A stretch of 64,000 bases of DNA from Bacillus sp. MYb209 (GCF_002975175.1 NZ_PCNZ01000002.1:1-64000), one strand, 5' to 3'; shown: positions 28,248 through 37,942, numbered from the stretch's first letter. Numbers and translations: made by a program. The notes: generated by a model from the letters alone, not told the origin.

Positions 28248-28874
28248 ATGAAAGGCCGCGAGTATACGTTTCGTAAGTGGCACTCATTAATGGGGGTCAT
28301 TCCGGTTGGTGTCTTTTTGACGCAACATTTAATTGTAAACAACTTTGCAACAAGAGGAGCAGAGGCTTTTAACAAAGCTGCAGGCTTTATGGAGCTCCTT
28401 CCATTCCGGTATGCGCTAGAAATTTTCATCATCTTTTTACCTATACTGTACCATGCCATATATGGATTATATATTGCATTTACAGCTAAGAACAATGCGG
28501 TATCTTACGGCTATTTCCGTAACTGGATGTTCGTCTTCCAACGAATTTCAGGTATCGTTACGCTGATCTTCATTTCTTGGCACGTCTGGGAAACTCGTAT
28601 TCAAGCATTGTTAGGTAAAGAGGTAAACTATGATATGATGGCAGATATTTTAAACAACCCATTTATGTTTGGTTTCTATTTAGTTGGTGTTGTTTCAACA
28701 ATTTTCCACTTTGCAAATGGACTATGGACATTCTGTATAAGCTGGGGAATTACAGTATCTCCACGTTCACAAAGAATCTCTACTTATGTAACATTAGCTA
28801 TTTTCTTAGGTCTATCTTATGTAGGTGTGAGTGCATTATTAGCGTTCATCGATCCACAGCTAGCAAACCAGTAA
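28248..28874 (+). CDS. sdhC: Succinate dehydrogenase cytochrome b558 subunit
   Basis: 208 residues with five membrane helices, the single large anchor subunit of B-type succinate:menaquinone reductases. Candidate haem-ligand histidines occur in RKWHSLMGV, TQHLIVNN, ILYHAIYGL, ISWHVWETR and TIFHFANGL, enough for the two haems b of this type. AAGGGGGT ribosome site. First gene of sdhCAB. Confidence 0.95.
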   Translation: MKGREYTFRKWHSLMGVIPVGVFLTQHLIVNNFATRGAEAFNKAAGFMELLPFRYALEIFIIFLPILYHAIYGLYIAFTAKNNAVSYGYFRNWMFVFQRISGIVTLIFISWHVWETRIQALLGKEVNYDMMADILNNPFMFGFYLVGVVSTIFHFANGLWTFCISWGITVSPRSQRISTYVTLAIFLGLSYVGVSALLAFIDPQLANQ

Positions 28875-28887
28875 GGAGTGGGAGAGC

Positions 28888-30681
28888 ATGAAAGGGAAAC
28901 TTATAGTAGTCGGCGGTGGCTTGGCCGGCTTAATGGCAACGATTAAAGCGGCAGAAGCAGGAGTAAATGTTGAACTATTTTCTTTAGTACCAGTAAAACG
29001 TTCACATTCTGTATGTGCCCAAGGTGGAATTAACGGTGCCGTAAATACAAAAGGTGAAGGGGATTCTCCATGGATCCACTTTGACGATACAATTTATGGT
29101 GGGGACTTCTTAGCGAACCAACCACCAGTTAAAGCGATGTGTGATGCAGCACCTGGTATTATTCATTTAATGGACCGCATGGGTGTTATGTTCAACCGTA
29201 CGGAAGAAGGACTTCTGGATTTCCGTCGTTTCGGTGGAACACAACATCACCGTACAGCATTTGCTGGTGCAACAACTGGTCAACAATTACTATATGCATT
29301 AGATGAGCAAGTACGTCGTCATGAAGTAGCAGGACTTGTAACGAAATATGAAGGTTGGGATTTCTTACGAGCTGTTGTAGATGATGAAGGTGTGTGCCGA
29401 GGAATCGTCGCGCAAGACTTACAAACTATGGAGATAAAAAGTTTCCAAGCTGATGCCGTGATTATGGCAACAGGGGGCCCTGGTATCATCTTTGGAAAAT
29501 CAACAAACTCTATTATTAATACAGGTACAGCAGCGTCTGCTGTATATCAACAAGGTGCATATTATGCGAACGGTGAGTTCATTCAAATCCATCCAACGGC
29601 AATTCCTGGAGACGATAAGTTACGTCTTATGAGTGAATCTGCACGTGGTGAAGGTGGACGTGTTTGGACGTATAAAGATGGTAAGCCATGGTACTTCTTA
29701 GAAGAAAAATATCCAGCTTACGGAAACCTTGTACCTCGTGATATTGCAACGCGTGAAATCTTTGATGTTTGCGTAGAGCAAAAACTAGGTATTAACGGTG
29801 AAAACATGGTGTACTTAGATCTTTCTCATAAAGATCCGAAAGAACTAGATATTAAACTTGGTGGAATTATTGAAATCTATGAGAAATTTACAGGTGATGA
29901 TCCTCGTAAACTACCAATGAAAATCTTCCCAGCGGTTCACTATTCAATGGGCGGATTATGGGTTGATTATAAGCAAATGACAAGTATTCCAGGTTTATTT
30001 GCAGCAGGTGAGTGTGATTATTCTATGCACGGTGGTAACCGCCTTGGTGCGAACTCATTATTATCAGCAATTTACGGTGGTATGGTAGCAGGACCGAACG
30101 CAATTGAGTATATGAAAGGTCTTTCTAAATCATCTGATGCTGTTTCATCTACTGTATATGAGCAAAATGAATTAATCGAAACAGAGAAATTTAACAATAT
30201 TTTAACGCTTGATGGTAACGAAAATGCATATGTTCTTCATAAAGAGCTTGGAGAATGGATGACAGATAACGTTACAGTAGTTCGTGAAAATAAAAAGTTA
30301 ATAGAAACTGATGCGAAAATTGAAGAGTTAATGGCGCGTTACAAACGCATTAACATTAACGATACAGCAAGATGGAGTAATCAAGGTGCTTCATTTACAC
30401 GCCAACTTGCAAATATGTTCGAGTTAGCACGTGTTATTACAATTGGCGCATATAACCGTAATGAAAGCCGCGGAGCGCATTACAAACCAGAATTCCCAAA
30501 TCGTGATGATGCAAACTTCTTAAAAACTACGATGGCGAAATTTGAGGGAGAAGGAAATGCACCAGCATTCCATTACGAAGAAGTGGATGTTTCATTAATT
30601 AAACCACGTAAACGTGACTATTCCTCAAAACATGATGTAGCTGCTAAGGGTGAAGAGAAGGGGGATAAACAACATGTCTGA
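28888..30681 (+). CDS. sdhA: Succinate dehydrogenase flavoprotein subunit
   Basis: 597 residues. N-terminal FAD dinucleotide fold VVGGGLAGLMA; His40 in RSHSVCAQGG is the covalent FAD attachment residue. Active-site elements HHRTAFAGATTGQ and IQIHPTAIPG and the C-terminal helical domain are present. It oxidises succinate in the TCA cycle and feeds menaquinone through SdhB and SdhC. GGAGTGGGAG ribosome site, 13 bases after sdhC. Its stop overlaps the sdhB start by 8 bases. Confidence 0.96.
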   Translation: MKGKLIVVGGGLAGLMATIKAAEAGVNVELFSLVPVKRSHSVCAQGGINGAVNTKGEGDSPWIHFDDTIYGGDFLANQPPVKAMCDAAPGIIHLMDRMGVMFNRTEEGLLDFRRFGGTQHHRTAFAGATTGQQLLYALDEQVRRHEVAGLVTKYEGWDFLRAVVDDEGVCRGIVAQDLQTMEIKSFQADAVIMATGGPGIIFGKSTNSIINTGTAASAVYQQGAYYANGEFIQIHPTAIPGDDKLRLMSESARGEGGRVWTYKDGKPWYFLEEKYPAYGNLVPRDIATREIFDVCVEQKLGINGENMVYLDLSHKDPKELDIKLGGIIEIYEKFTGDDPRKLPMKIFPAVHYSMGGLWVDYKQMTSIPGLFAAGECDYSMHGGNRLGANSLLSAIYGGMVAGPNAIEYMKGLSKSSDAVSSTVYEQNELIETEKFNNILTLDGNENAYVLHKELGEWMTDNVTVVRENKKLIETDAKIEELMARYKRININDTARWSNQGASFTRQLANMFELARVITIGAYNRNESRGAHYKPEFPNRDDANFLKTTMAKFEGEGNAPAFHYEEVDVSLIKPRKRDYSSKHDVAAKGEEKGDKQHV

Positions 30682-31435
30682 GAAAACAATCCGCCTCATC
30701 ATTACGAGACAAGATGGACCAGATGCACAAGAGTTTGACCAAGAGTTTGAAATTCCATATCGTCCTAATATGAATATTATTTCGGCGCTTATGGAAATTC
30801 GCCGTAATCCTGTCGACTCAAAAGGGAACCAAACAACGCCGATTGCATGGGATATGAACTGCTTAGAGGAAGTATGTGGAGCATGTTCGATGGTGATTAA
30901 CGGAAAACCACGTCAATCATGTACAGCTCTTATTGACCAGTTAGAACAACCAATTCGCTTAAAGCCGATGAAGACATTCCCGATTGTACGTGATTTACAA
31001 GTTGACCGTAGCCGTATGTTTAACGCGTTAAAACGTGTTAAAGCTTGGATTCCAATAGACGGTACGTACGACCTAGGACCAGGTCCAAGAATGCCAGAGA
31101 AAAAGCGTCAATGGGCATATGAACTTTCGAAATGTATGACATGTGGTGTTTGCTTAGAGTCATGTCCGAACGTAAACAGTAAGTCTGACTTTATTGGACC
31201 AGCACCGCTTTCACAAGCGCGTTTATTTAACTCGCATCCAACTGGTGAAATGCATAAAGCAGATCGCTTACGTGCAATTATGGGTGATGGAGGACTTGCA
31301 AACTGTGGTAACTCTCAAAACTGTGTGCAATCATGTCCGAAAGGTATTCCATTAACAACTTCAATTGCAGCATTAAACCGTGATACAACAATTCAATCGT
31401 TCAAAGATTTCTTTGGTAGTGACAATAACTATTAA
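30674..31435 (+). CDS. sdhB: Succinate dehydrogenase iron-sulfur subunit
   Basis: 253 residues from ATG 30674, behind AGAAGGGGG inside the sdhA end; length equals the B. subtilis subunit (252). The N-terminal ferredoxin domain binds a 2Fe-2S cluster (CLEEVCGAC and a later Cys). The C-terminal helical domain binds 4Fe-4S (CMTCGVCLESCP) and 3Fe-4S (CVQSCPKG). Last gene of the sdh operon. Confidence 0.96.
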   Translation: MSEKTIRLIITRQDGPDAQEFDQEFEIPYRPNMNIISALMEIRRNPVDSKGNQTTPIAWDMNCLEEVCGACSMVINGKPRQSCTALIDQLEQPIRLKPMKTFPIVRDLQVDRSRMFNALKRVKAWIPIDGTYDLGPGPRMPEKKRQWAYELSKCMTCGVCLESCPNVNSKSDFIGPAPLSQARLFNSHPTGEMHKADRLRAIMGDGGLANCGNSQNCVQSCPKGIPLTTSIAALNRDTTIQSFKDFFGSDNNY

Positions 31436-31472
31436 TAAATATTGCCTCTTCATGTTGAAGAGGCAATATTTA
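31436..31472 (+). terminator. Terminator of sdhCAB
   Basis: Long stem AATATTGCCTCTTCA/TGAAGAGGCAATATT around a TGT loop. Confidence 0.85.
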
Positions 31473-31528
31473 TAAGTTTATTTTTCTGTTTATTCTGTTT
31501 ATTTTAAGGGCGAAAAGGAGAGGGAACA

Positions 31529-31975
31529 ATGAAGAGAATTTCTTATATTGAAGACTTTGAGCAATGGGAAAGTGGTTTTTCATTTTATAATCCTGTCAAA
31601 GTTCGTTTTGGTGAAGTAGATATGTTTGGACATGTAAATAATGTCGTTGCTTTTACATATTTTGAAGAAGCACGTATCGCATTGTTTAAAGAACTCGGAT
31701 TTATGCAAGAATGGACACATGAATCTTCAGAAACGATGATAGTCGTCGCAGATTTACAATGTAATTTTATTAAACAAATTTATTTTGATGAGCAGTTGAA
31801 AGTATATGTAAAGGCAGGAGCAGTTGGGAATTCTTCTTTAGATCTGCATTATATGGTGAAAAATGCAGAAGGAGAAGTTTGTTTAGTTGGACGCGGTATG
31901 ATGGTCCAAGCATCGAAAAAAACTGGAAGAGGCGAACCGTGGCCTGAGGAATGGAAGGAATTACTACAACAATAG
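31529..31975 (+). CDS. ysmA: Acyl-CoA thioesterase, hot-dog fold (YsmA-like)
   Basis: 148 residues of the 4HBT thioesterase family. The active-site segment reads VRFGEVDMFGHVNNVVAFTYFEEAR, where the usual catalytic Asp and His of 4-hydroxybenzoyl-CoA-type thioesterases (D-x-x-GHVNN) are present. It hydrolyses acyl-CoA of unknown chain. In B. subtilis the orthologue lies between sdhB and gerE; here gerE is 12 kb further on. AAAGGAGAGG ribosome site. Confidence 0.85.
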   Translation: MKRISYIEDFEQWESGFSFYNPVKVRFGEVDMFGHVNNVVAFTYFEEARIALFKELGFMQEWTHESSETMIVVADLQCNFIKQIYFDEQLKVYVKAGAVGNSSLDLHYMVKNAEGEVCLVGRGMMVQASKKTGRGEPWPEEWKELLQQ

Positions 31976-31984
31976 AATAAAAGA

Positions 31985-32018
31985 AAAATAAGAGAGCGAA
32001 TTGCTCTCTTATTTTTTG
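31985..32018. terminator. Bidirectional terminator between ysmA and the VanY-type peptidase
   Basis: Stem AATAAGAGAGC/GCTCTCTTATT with A- and T-runs on both sides. Confidence 0.87.
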
Positions 32019-32800
32019 TCCTTCGTTGCCTCTTCTAATGTTAGGTGGTGCTTATGTATGTATGTGGCATATGGATTGCCAACGTAGCGTAAGTGCCACG
32101 GTTCGTATGAATACTCTGTTGTCTCTGTTTTATCCTCTAAATAACGAATGACAAATCCGAACTCATGGGCATGTTCTGCAACCCATTTTCCTTCTGCTGT
32201 CTCTCCGAAGATTGGTTCTAATTGGAATTTAGCAGATTTTGAGCTAATATCCATTGCTAGACCAGTTTGATGCTCACTTGTTCCAGGAATTGCACTTACC
32301 GAATCAGCCTCAGCTTTTCCTTGGCGTTTAATATATGTATTATGTAATGACTGTTGGCGTTTGTAAGAACGGTAACCTGAAACTGCTGTAAGTTCTAAAC
32401 CTTCTTCTTTCGCTGCTTGGAACATTTTTTCAAGAGCGTCTGCAGCATCTTTGCGAAGTAATGTTTTCTCTTTATCTTTTGGACTAGTAAATGGTACGTT
32501 CGGTTTCGTTAAATCTTCTGGAATGTACCCATCTGGTAATTTACGATGTTTATTGACTAATACAAGAGCAGAATCTGGATTTGTTACAACGGAAAAATTA
32601 TCATCTAGTTTCTTTGCATTATGATCAGCTTTTGGAAAAGCAGGAATTTCTTCTTTTGGATGGTTACTATGTTTTTGACTTTCTACAGCTTTCGCCTCAT
32701 TTTGCAGTGGTGATTTAGAACCAAAGTAAGCGAAAGATGTGATACCGATTACAATAGTAGCGGCAGAAATAATTATTATCTTTTTCATGATACCTTGCAA
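32009..32800 (-). CDS. D,D- or L,D-carboxypeptidase of the VanY/LdcB family (M15B)
   Basis: 263 residues from a TTG at 32800 with AAAGGA six bases upstream; ATG 32788 (259 residues) is a possible alternative. One N-terminal membrane anchor, a linker, then the M15 peptidase domain: SGYRSYKRQQ, the zinc motif SEHQTGLAMDIS (His and Asp ligands), and the C-terminal EPWHLRYVG with the third ligand. It trims peptidoglycan stem peptides outside the membrane. Whether it removes the terminal D-Ala of pentapeptide or tetrapeptide cannot be told. Stands alone. Confidence 0.87.
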   Translation of the reverse strand: MQGIMKKIIIISAATIVIGITSFAYFGSKSPLQNEAKAVESQKHSNHPKEEIPAFPKADHNAKKLDDNFSVVTNPDSALVLVNKHRKLPDGYIPEDLTKPNVPFTSPKDKEKTLLRKDAADALEKMFQAAKEEGLELTAVSGYRSYKRQQSLHNTYIKRQGKAEADSVSAIPGTSEHQTGLAMDISSKSAKFQLEPIFGETAEGKWVAEHAHEFGFVIRYLEDKTETTEYSYEPWHLRYVGNPYATYIHKHHLTLEEATKDKK

Positions 32801-33052
32801 TCACTGTCCTTTCTTAATAAAATATGTATCGTTTTTATTATAAGTCTAGTTTATTGAAAAAGAAATATAAGAGTCATAACGTAATAGAAATGCAAAGAAA
32901 ATGTCAGAAAATGTGTGAAATTGTAGTATTTTTTTATATAATTCATTTCCTATCTTTCATGTAATTCATTTTTTATGTAATATATATACATAAGGAGATG
33001 TAGCGATTATCGAGAATGAAGGACTTCTTGTATAGACTAGGAGTGAATGGGA

Positions 33053-33805
33053 ATGGATTTTGCAACAATTATTGGAATCATTTTAGGAGTGTTGGCGGTA
33101 GTAGTAGGAATGGTCGTCAAGGGTGCTGACGTAATGGCCTTAGTTAATCCTGCAGCAGCATTAATTATTTTTGTTGGTACATTTGCTGCAGTATGTATCG
33201 CATTTCCAATGAATCAACTAAAAAGGATTCCAAAATTATTTAAAGTTCTTTTTGGTTCAAATAAAAAAGATTTAAGTTATGAACAGTTACTAGAATTATT
33301 TGCTCATTGGACATCTGAGAGTAGGAAATACGGTATTTTGTCTTTAGAACAACAATTAGATAAAATTCAAGATGAATTTCTCTTGCGTGGTATGAAGTTT
33401 GTGATTGACGGTGTATCTGCAGAAGACTTAGAACAAATTTTAGAAGCTGAATTAGAAGCAATTGAAGAAAGACATGCAAAAGGATCTACTATTTTTTCGC
33501 AAGCTGGTACATATGCACCTACATTAGGGGCTTTAGGTGCTGTTATCGGTCTTGTAGCTGCACTTGGAAATTTAACTGATATTGAAAAGCTAGGACATGC
33601 TATTTCAGGTGCGTTTATTGCAACGATTTTCGGTATTTTTTCAGGTTACGTATTATGGCATCCATTTGCAAATAAATTAAAGCAAAAGTCTGCTGCTGAA
33701 TTAGAGAAGAAACGTTTAATTATTGATTGTTTATTAATGTTACAAGAAGGTACCATATCCATTTATTATGAAAAACCGCATTTTAGGTGCGCTTTCTGCA
33801 ACTGA
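33053..33805 (+). CDS. motA: Flagellar stator protein MotA, 3' end frameshifted
   Basis: As written, 250 residues from ATG 33053 (AGGAG 9 bases upstream; ATG 33047 is too close). Four membrane helices and the MotA hallmark regions are intact (GTYAPTLGALGAVIGL, helix 4 up to GYVLWHPFANKL). After LQEGT near residue 235 the frame leaves the family. A frame one base off then reads PFIMKNRILGALSATERKKL and ends at 33848, overlapping motB by 11 bases, as expected for a motAB operon. A one-base insertion near 33752-33758 (run GTACCATAT) therefore replaces the last 30 or so residues with 14 unrelated ones. The tail is cytoplasmic, so partial function is conceivable. Sequencing error is an alternative. 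Confidence 0.85.
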   Translation: MDFATIIGIILGVLAVVVGMVVKGADVMALVNPAAALIIFVGTFAAVCIAFPMNQLKRIPKLFKVLFGSNKKDLSYEQLLELFAHWTSESRKYGILSLEQQLDKIQDEFLLRGMKFVIDGVSAEDLEQILEAELEAIEERHAKGSTIFSQAGTYAPTLGALGAVIGLVAALGNLTDIEKLGHAISGAFIATIFGIFSGYVLWHPFANKLKQKSAAELEKKRLIIDCLLMLQEGTISIYYEKPHFRCAFCN

Positions 33806-33837
33806 GCGTAAAAAGCTAGAAAAAGGAGCGGAAAAAA

Positions 33838-34623
33838 ATGCGGAGTAGGAAGAATAGAAGAAGTAAAAAGAAAAAGCATGACGAGCATATCGATGAAACT
33901 TGGTTAATTCCGTATTCTGATATGCTAACGTTGTTGTTTGCACTGTTTATTGTTTTATTTGCAATGAGTAGTATAGATGCTGCGAAATTTAAACAGATGG
34001 CAGTAGCTTTTCGAAGTGAACTAGCAGGTGGAACAGGAAATAAAGAGTTTTTAAGTGATCAAAAACCAAAAGAAGAAAAAGAGCTATCGGCAAGTGGTTT
34101 GGAATCTGAGAAAATCAAAAAAGATGCTGAAGCTGAAGTGAAGCAGCAAGAAATGAATGAATTAAAAGCAGTACAACAAAGTATTGACAAGTATATTGAG
34201 GAAAAGCAATTATCTTCTTCTTTTAAAACGGATTTAACTGAAAAAGGATTAATGGTAACGATATTAGAAAATGTATTATTTGACTCAGGGAAAGCAGATG
34301 TGAAGTTGGAATCGTTAGGGATTGCAAAAGAGATGTCTAACCTACTTGTTTCGGCATCACCTCGTGAGATTACAGTGTCGGGTCATACAGATACGGTTCC
34401 TATCGCAAATGCACAGTTTGCATCAAACTGGGAGTTAAGTACACAGCGTGCAGTTAATTTTATGCAGGTGTTACTCCAAAATAAAGAATTGCAACCAGAA
34501 AAATTTAGTGCAGTTGGTTACGGAGAATACCGTTCAATTGCACCAAATGATACGCCAGAAGGAAAAGCGAAAAATAGACGTGTTGAAGTGTTTATCTTGC
34601 CTTTAACAAGAAATATGCAATAA
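33838..34623 (+). CDS. motB: Flagellar stator protein MotB
   Basis: 261 residues. Short basic N-terminus, one membrane helix with the proton-carrying Asp28 in YSDMLTLLFALF, a charged periplasmic linker and plug (about 60-115), and a C-terminal OmpA-type peptidoglycan-binding domain (VSGHTDTVPI, NRRVEVFIL). The sequence is closer to H+-type MotB than to Na+-type MotS, judged from the remembered B. subtilis sequence. Ribosome site AAAAGGAG lies within the true motA end. Confidence 0.92.
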   Translation: MRSRKNRRSKKKKHDEHIDETWLIPYSDMLTLLFALFIVLFAMSSIDAAKFKQMAVAFRSELAGGTGNKEFLSDQKPKEEKELSASGLESEKIKKDAEAEVKQQEMNELKAVQQSIDKYIEEKQLSSSFKTDLTEKGLMVTILENVLFDSGKADVKLESLGIAKEMSNLLVSASPREITVSGHTDTVPIANAQFASNWELSTQRAVNFMQVLLQNKELQPEKFSAVGYGEYRSIAPNDTPEGKAKNRRVEVFILPLTRNMQ

Positions 34624-34650
34624 AAGAGGATGGCGCAAGCCATCCTCTTT
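34623..34650. terminator. Bidirectional terminator between motB and the phosphatase
   Basis: Stem AAAGAGGATGGC/GCCATCCTCTTT with a GCAA loop. Confidence 0.88.
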
Positions 34651-34651
34651 G

Positions 34652-35479
34652 TTATTTTGCATCAAATGATTTTAAGTTGTCATGACGAATTTTGTCTTTT
34701 TCTGCATCTGATTTTTTGAAATTATAATCGTATAAAGCACCTTCCCAGTCACCGTACATTGGGTTAGGGAAAATGATGAATTTTTCACCAAATTGTGCTT
34801 TTGATTCTGCTACTGTTTCATTGCGATCTTTTACAGATTTTCCATCAAAACCAGTGAAATCAGATAAGTTGTCACCGAAGAATAGGACGATGTCATGTGT
34901 TTGAGAAACAAGTTCACGACGCTTTTCTTTCCCTTTTTCTTTCGGGTCCTGTAGTAATATATGTTCTTTCGTTGCTTGAGGAGCCCCTACGCGTTCAAGG
35001 TTTTTAATTGTTGCATCTAGTTGATTCGTTTTGCGATTTGAGATGTAGTAAATATCTACACCTTTAGACTCTGCATATTTTAAGAAATCAATAGCGCCTG
35101 GAAGAGCGGCAGCTTCAGCCTTATTAATCCAATCGTCCCATTTATAAGGATAGCCTTTTCCTGTTTTTACGCTCATTGCTTGATGAGGACTATTATCTAA
35201 AACAGTTTCATCCAAATCAAGTACGATAGCAGGTTTTTTGCCTGTCCCTTTTGCAAGAGCTGCATCAAGCTTCAATTGACCAATATTATATCCTTGGTAG
35301 TATAGTGCTTTCGTTTCGCCAGCTGTTTGATACCATAAATCAGCCATCAATTGCTGGTCTGTTAATTTTACTTTTTCTTCTTTCGCCACTGTTTTCTCAG
35401 CTGTTCCTGAACATGCTACAAGCGATGTGGAAAGAACGGCTACAGATAATAAAGTGGTAATACCCCTCTTCATCTTCAT
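34652..35479 (-). CDS. Lipoprotein acid phosphatase, e(P4)/class C HAD family
   Basis: 275 residues. Lipoprotein signal peptide with lipobox LVAC (lipidated Cys23). HAD motif I appears as VLDLDETVLDNS (nucleophile Asp), motif II in YYISNRK, and motif III/IV in VLFFGDNLSDF. These match the class C acid phosphatases/5'-nucleotidases of the e(P4) family, which release nucleosides or phosphate outside the membrane. Start ATG 35479 behind AAGGAGG. Monocistronic. Confidence 0.9.
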   Translation of the reverse strand: MKMKRGITTLLSVAVLSTSLVACSGTAEKTVAKEEKVKLTDQQLMADLWYQTAGETKALYYQGYNIGQLKLDAALAKGTGKKPAIVLDLDETVLDNSPHQAMSVKTGKGYPYKWDDWINKAEAAALPGAIDFLKYAESKGVDIYYISNRKTNQLDATIKNLERVGAPQATKEHILLQDPKEKGKEKRRELVSQTHDIVLFFGDNLSDFTGFDGKSVKDRNETVAESKAQFGEKFIIFPNPMYGDWEGALYDYNFKKSDAEKDKIRHDNLKSFDAK

Positions 35480-35656
35480 ATGTATCCTCCTTGATGTTAG
35501 AAAATCATTTTATATTATATATTAAAATATGATAATTTTTTTATGAATATTTGCATATTGTCTTTTGTATATGTAGTAGTTTGTCCTATATTAGAAAGAT
35601 GAGTTAAATAATAATAATTGTTTTGACAAGTTTTATTGTCGTAATGACAATTATAA

Positions 35657-35685
35657 TTGACAAAAACAGGATTTTTATTTACAAT
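35657..35685 (+). promoter_or_regulatory. Sigma-A promoter of the YhaQP-like ABC operon
   Basis: TTGACA (35657) and TACAAT (35680) with a 17-bp spacer. The 35480-35822 gap also holds a small inverted repeat TTGTC/GACAA at 35636-35650 and is otherwise AT-rich. Confidence 0.7.
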
Positions 35686-35822
35686 TTTAACTAAATGAAA
35701 CAAATGATGGGTTAGGTGTAGTGATACATATAAGAGAATGAAATATAGTACCATACTTCATTCTGAACAATCATAGGCTTTAACAGAGGGTACGAATGAT
35801 ACTAAAGGGGAGGCTTTATACA

Positions 35823-36707
35823 TTGAGTTTACAAATTCAAAAATTAACAAAAATATTCGGAGAATCTAAAGCAGTTAATGGTTTGCAAATCTCGTTACCG
35901 AAAGGTGAAGTGTTAGGGTTACTTGGCCGAAATGGTGCAGGGAAAACAACGACAATTAAAATGTTACTAGGTTTATTAACGCCAAATGAAGGTTCTATTA
36001 CGTGGGATGGAAAATCATTTGGTGATAGCGGGGTAACAATTGGATATTTACCAGAAGAAAGAGGATTATATACAAAAAGTAGAGTAATAGATCAGTTGCG
36101 ATATTTTGGTAGATTAGAAGGAATGACGAAAAAAGAAGTGGATCTTGCAATTGATCACTGGTTAGAGCGCTTAGCAATTCCAGAATATAAATTTAAAACG
36201 GCGGGAGAACTTTCAAAAGGGAATCAGCAAAAAATTCAATTGATTGCTGCTCTTCTTCACAATCCAGAACTCCTTATTTTGGATGAACCATTTAGCGGAC
36301 TTGATCCAGTTAATGCTGGAATGCTAGCTAGTATTATTGGAGAACAAGTACAGGACGGAAAGACAATTATTTTATCAAGTCACCGTATGGAGCAAGTAGA
36401 GGCTTTTTGCCAACATGTATGTATTTTGAAAAAGGGTGAAGCAGTTGTAGAAGGACAGTTAAGTGATATTAAGAAGGAATACGGTTTTCGTAATTTAACG
36501 ATTGAAGATATAGCAGAGAATGAAAAGGGATTAGAAGCTATACATGTTCCGTATGAAAAACAACAAGGTCTTCTTTATGTAAAAGTACAAGATGATGCAG
36601 AAGCTCTAAAGATTTTGCAACAATTGCAAGAACAAGGTGTTAGCTTACGACAATTTAAAATGCTAGAGCCAACGTTGAACGAAATCTTTGTAGAGAGGGC
36701 GAAATAA
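35823..36707 (+). CDS. ABC transporter ATP-binding protein, NatA/YhaQ-like
   Basis: 294 residues from a TTG at 35823, giving the family-like start MSLQIQKLTKIFGE behind AAAGGGGAGG; an upstream ATG at 35796 is less well placed. Walker A GRNGAGKTT (about residue 39), signature ELSKGNQQKIQ, Walker B LLILDEP and an H-loop His in SSHRM. The C-terminal extension is that of NatA/YhaQ-type ATPases, which with a NatB/YhaP permease export Na+ or other compounds. The permease follows after 2 bases. Confidence 0.88.
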   Translation: MSLQIQKLTKIFGESKAVNGLQISLPKGEVLGLLGRNGAGKTTTIKMLLGLLTPNEGSITWDGKSFGDSGVTIGYLPEERGLYTKSRVIDQLRYFGRLEGMTKKEVDLAIDHWLERLAIPEYKFKTAGELSKGNQQKIQLIAALLHNPELLILDEPFSGLDPVNAGMLASIIGEQVQDGKTIILSSHRMEQVEAFCQHVCILKKGEAVVEGQLSDIKKEYGFRNLTIEDIAENEKGLEAIHVPYEKQQGLLYVKVQDDAEALKILQQLQEQGVSLRQFKMLEPTLNEIFVERAK

Positions 36708-36709
36708 AG

Positions 36710-37936
36710 ATGCGTAAATTTTCTCATGTATTTTCATTTTATTTTAGGGAAGCGTTTTTATCTAAAAAATCATTAATTACGAGTGCGATTTTATTTTTGG
36801 TTGTGTTTGGGATTTTTGCATTTAATCATTTTACTTCAGGCGATGATAAAAATAAGGATAAAGATAAAATTGCAGTTGTAGTAGAGAGTTCCACATACAA
36901 AGTACAAAAGGAAGAGCTAAATAAGCTATTGCCATCAGCAAAAATAACGGTCGGTTCAAAGGGTGATTTTGATAAACTGCATAAGCAAGTAGAAGAGGGA
37001 GATTTAGACGGTCTATTCCATGTGACGGAAAAGGGTGGGGCTCCAGCAGTTACATATATGTATAATGGATTTCCAAGCCAAGCAACTTCTGCGATTATGG
37101 CGGGTTATTTAAAACAACAATATACGATGGTGACGATTGCAAAAAATAATGTTTCATCAGAAATTGCGCAGCAATTACAGGCAGAAATTCAAGTGAAGCA
37201 AGAAGCGATAAAAGATCGCACATCTTCTTTCGGAATTGCGTATTTCTTTACATTTGCTTTGTATATGTTTATTGTAGCTTTCGGAAATACAATCGCAATG
37301 AATATTGCATCTGAAAAGGCGTCACGCGTAATGGAAGTAATGCTTCCGAAAGTAAAGCCTCTTACGATGATGTATGCGAAAATTTTGGCGGTTGTTTCAA
37401 CGGCGTTATTACAACTTGTAATATTGGCGTGTGGTTATCTTATTCCTTATTTGTTAGGTTGGGTCGATTTAGAAAGTGCTTCATTATTTGGTGTTCCCAT
37501 TGACTTTACAAAATTAGATGCAAAGGTTATAAGTATGTTTCTTGTTTATTTCATTACGGGGTATTTACTTTATGCGATGATGTACGCTGCGGCTGGAGCT
37601 GTTGTGTCTAAGACAGAGGATTTACAAGCTGTATCTTTCCCGGTAATGATTTTGATCATGGCTGCATTCTTCATTAGTATTAAATCATTAAGTGATCCGA
37701 ATAGTACTATTGTTGTTGTAAGTTCGTATGTTCCGTTTTTCACACCGATGGTTACCTTCTCGCGGATTGTAGCTGGTGAAGCAGGTATGTTAGAGATTAC
37801 GATAACATTAGTATTTTTATTGGCGACGATTGGTATATTAAATGCTATTACAAGCCGTATCTACGTAAACGGTGTAATGAATTACTCCGACAAAGTGAAG
37901 TTTAAAGATTTAGCGAAATTTATAAAGCGTCAATAA
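36710..37936 (+). CDS. ABC-2 type permease, NatB/YhaP-like
   Basis: 408 residues. One N-terminal membrane helix (about 22-42), a large extracytoplasmic domain (about 45-175), then five or six C-terminal helices with the conserved cytoplasmic NIASEKASRVMEVMLPKVKP motif between helices. This is the DUF/ABC2 layout of NatB and YhaP. Substrate unknown; the family includes Na+ efflux pumps and peptide-resistance exporters. Co-transcribed with the ATPase, terminator right after. Confidence 0.88.
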   Translation: MRKFSHVFSFYFREAFLSKKSLITSAILFLVVFGIFAFNHFTSGDDKNKDKDKIAVVVESSTYKVQKEELNKLLPSAKITVGSKGDFDKLHKQVEEGDLDGLFHVTEKGGAPAVTYMYNGFPSQATSAIMAGYLKQQYTMVTIAKNNVSSEIAQQLQAEIQVKQEAIKDRTSSFGIAYFFTFALYMFIVAFGNTIAMNIASEKASRVMEVMLPKVKPLTMMYAKILAVVSTALLQLVILACGYLIPYLLGWVDLESASLFGVPIDFTKLDAKVISMFLVYFITGYLLYAMMYAAAGAVVSKTEDLQAVSFPVMILIMAAFFISIKSLSDPNSTIVVVSSYVPFFTPMVTFSRIVAGEAGMLEITITLVFLLATIGILNAITSRIYVNGVMNYSDKVKFKDLAKFIKRQ

Positions 37937-37942
37937 TGGGAG

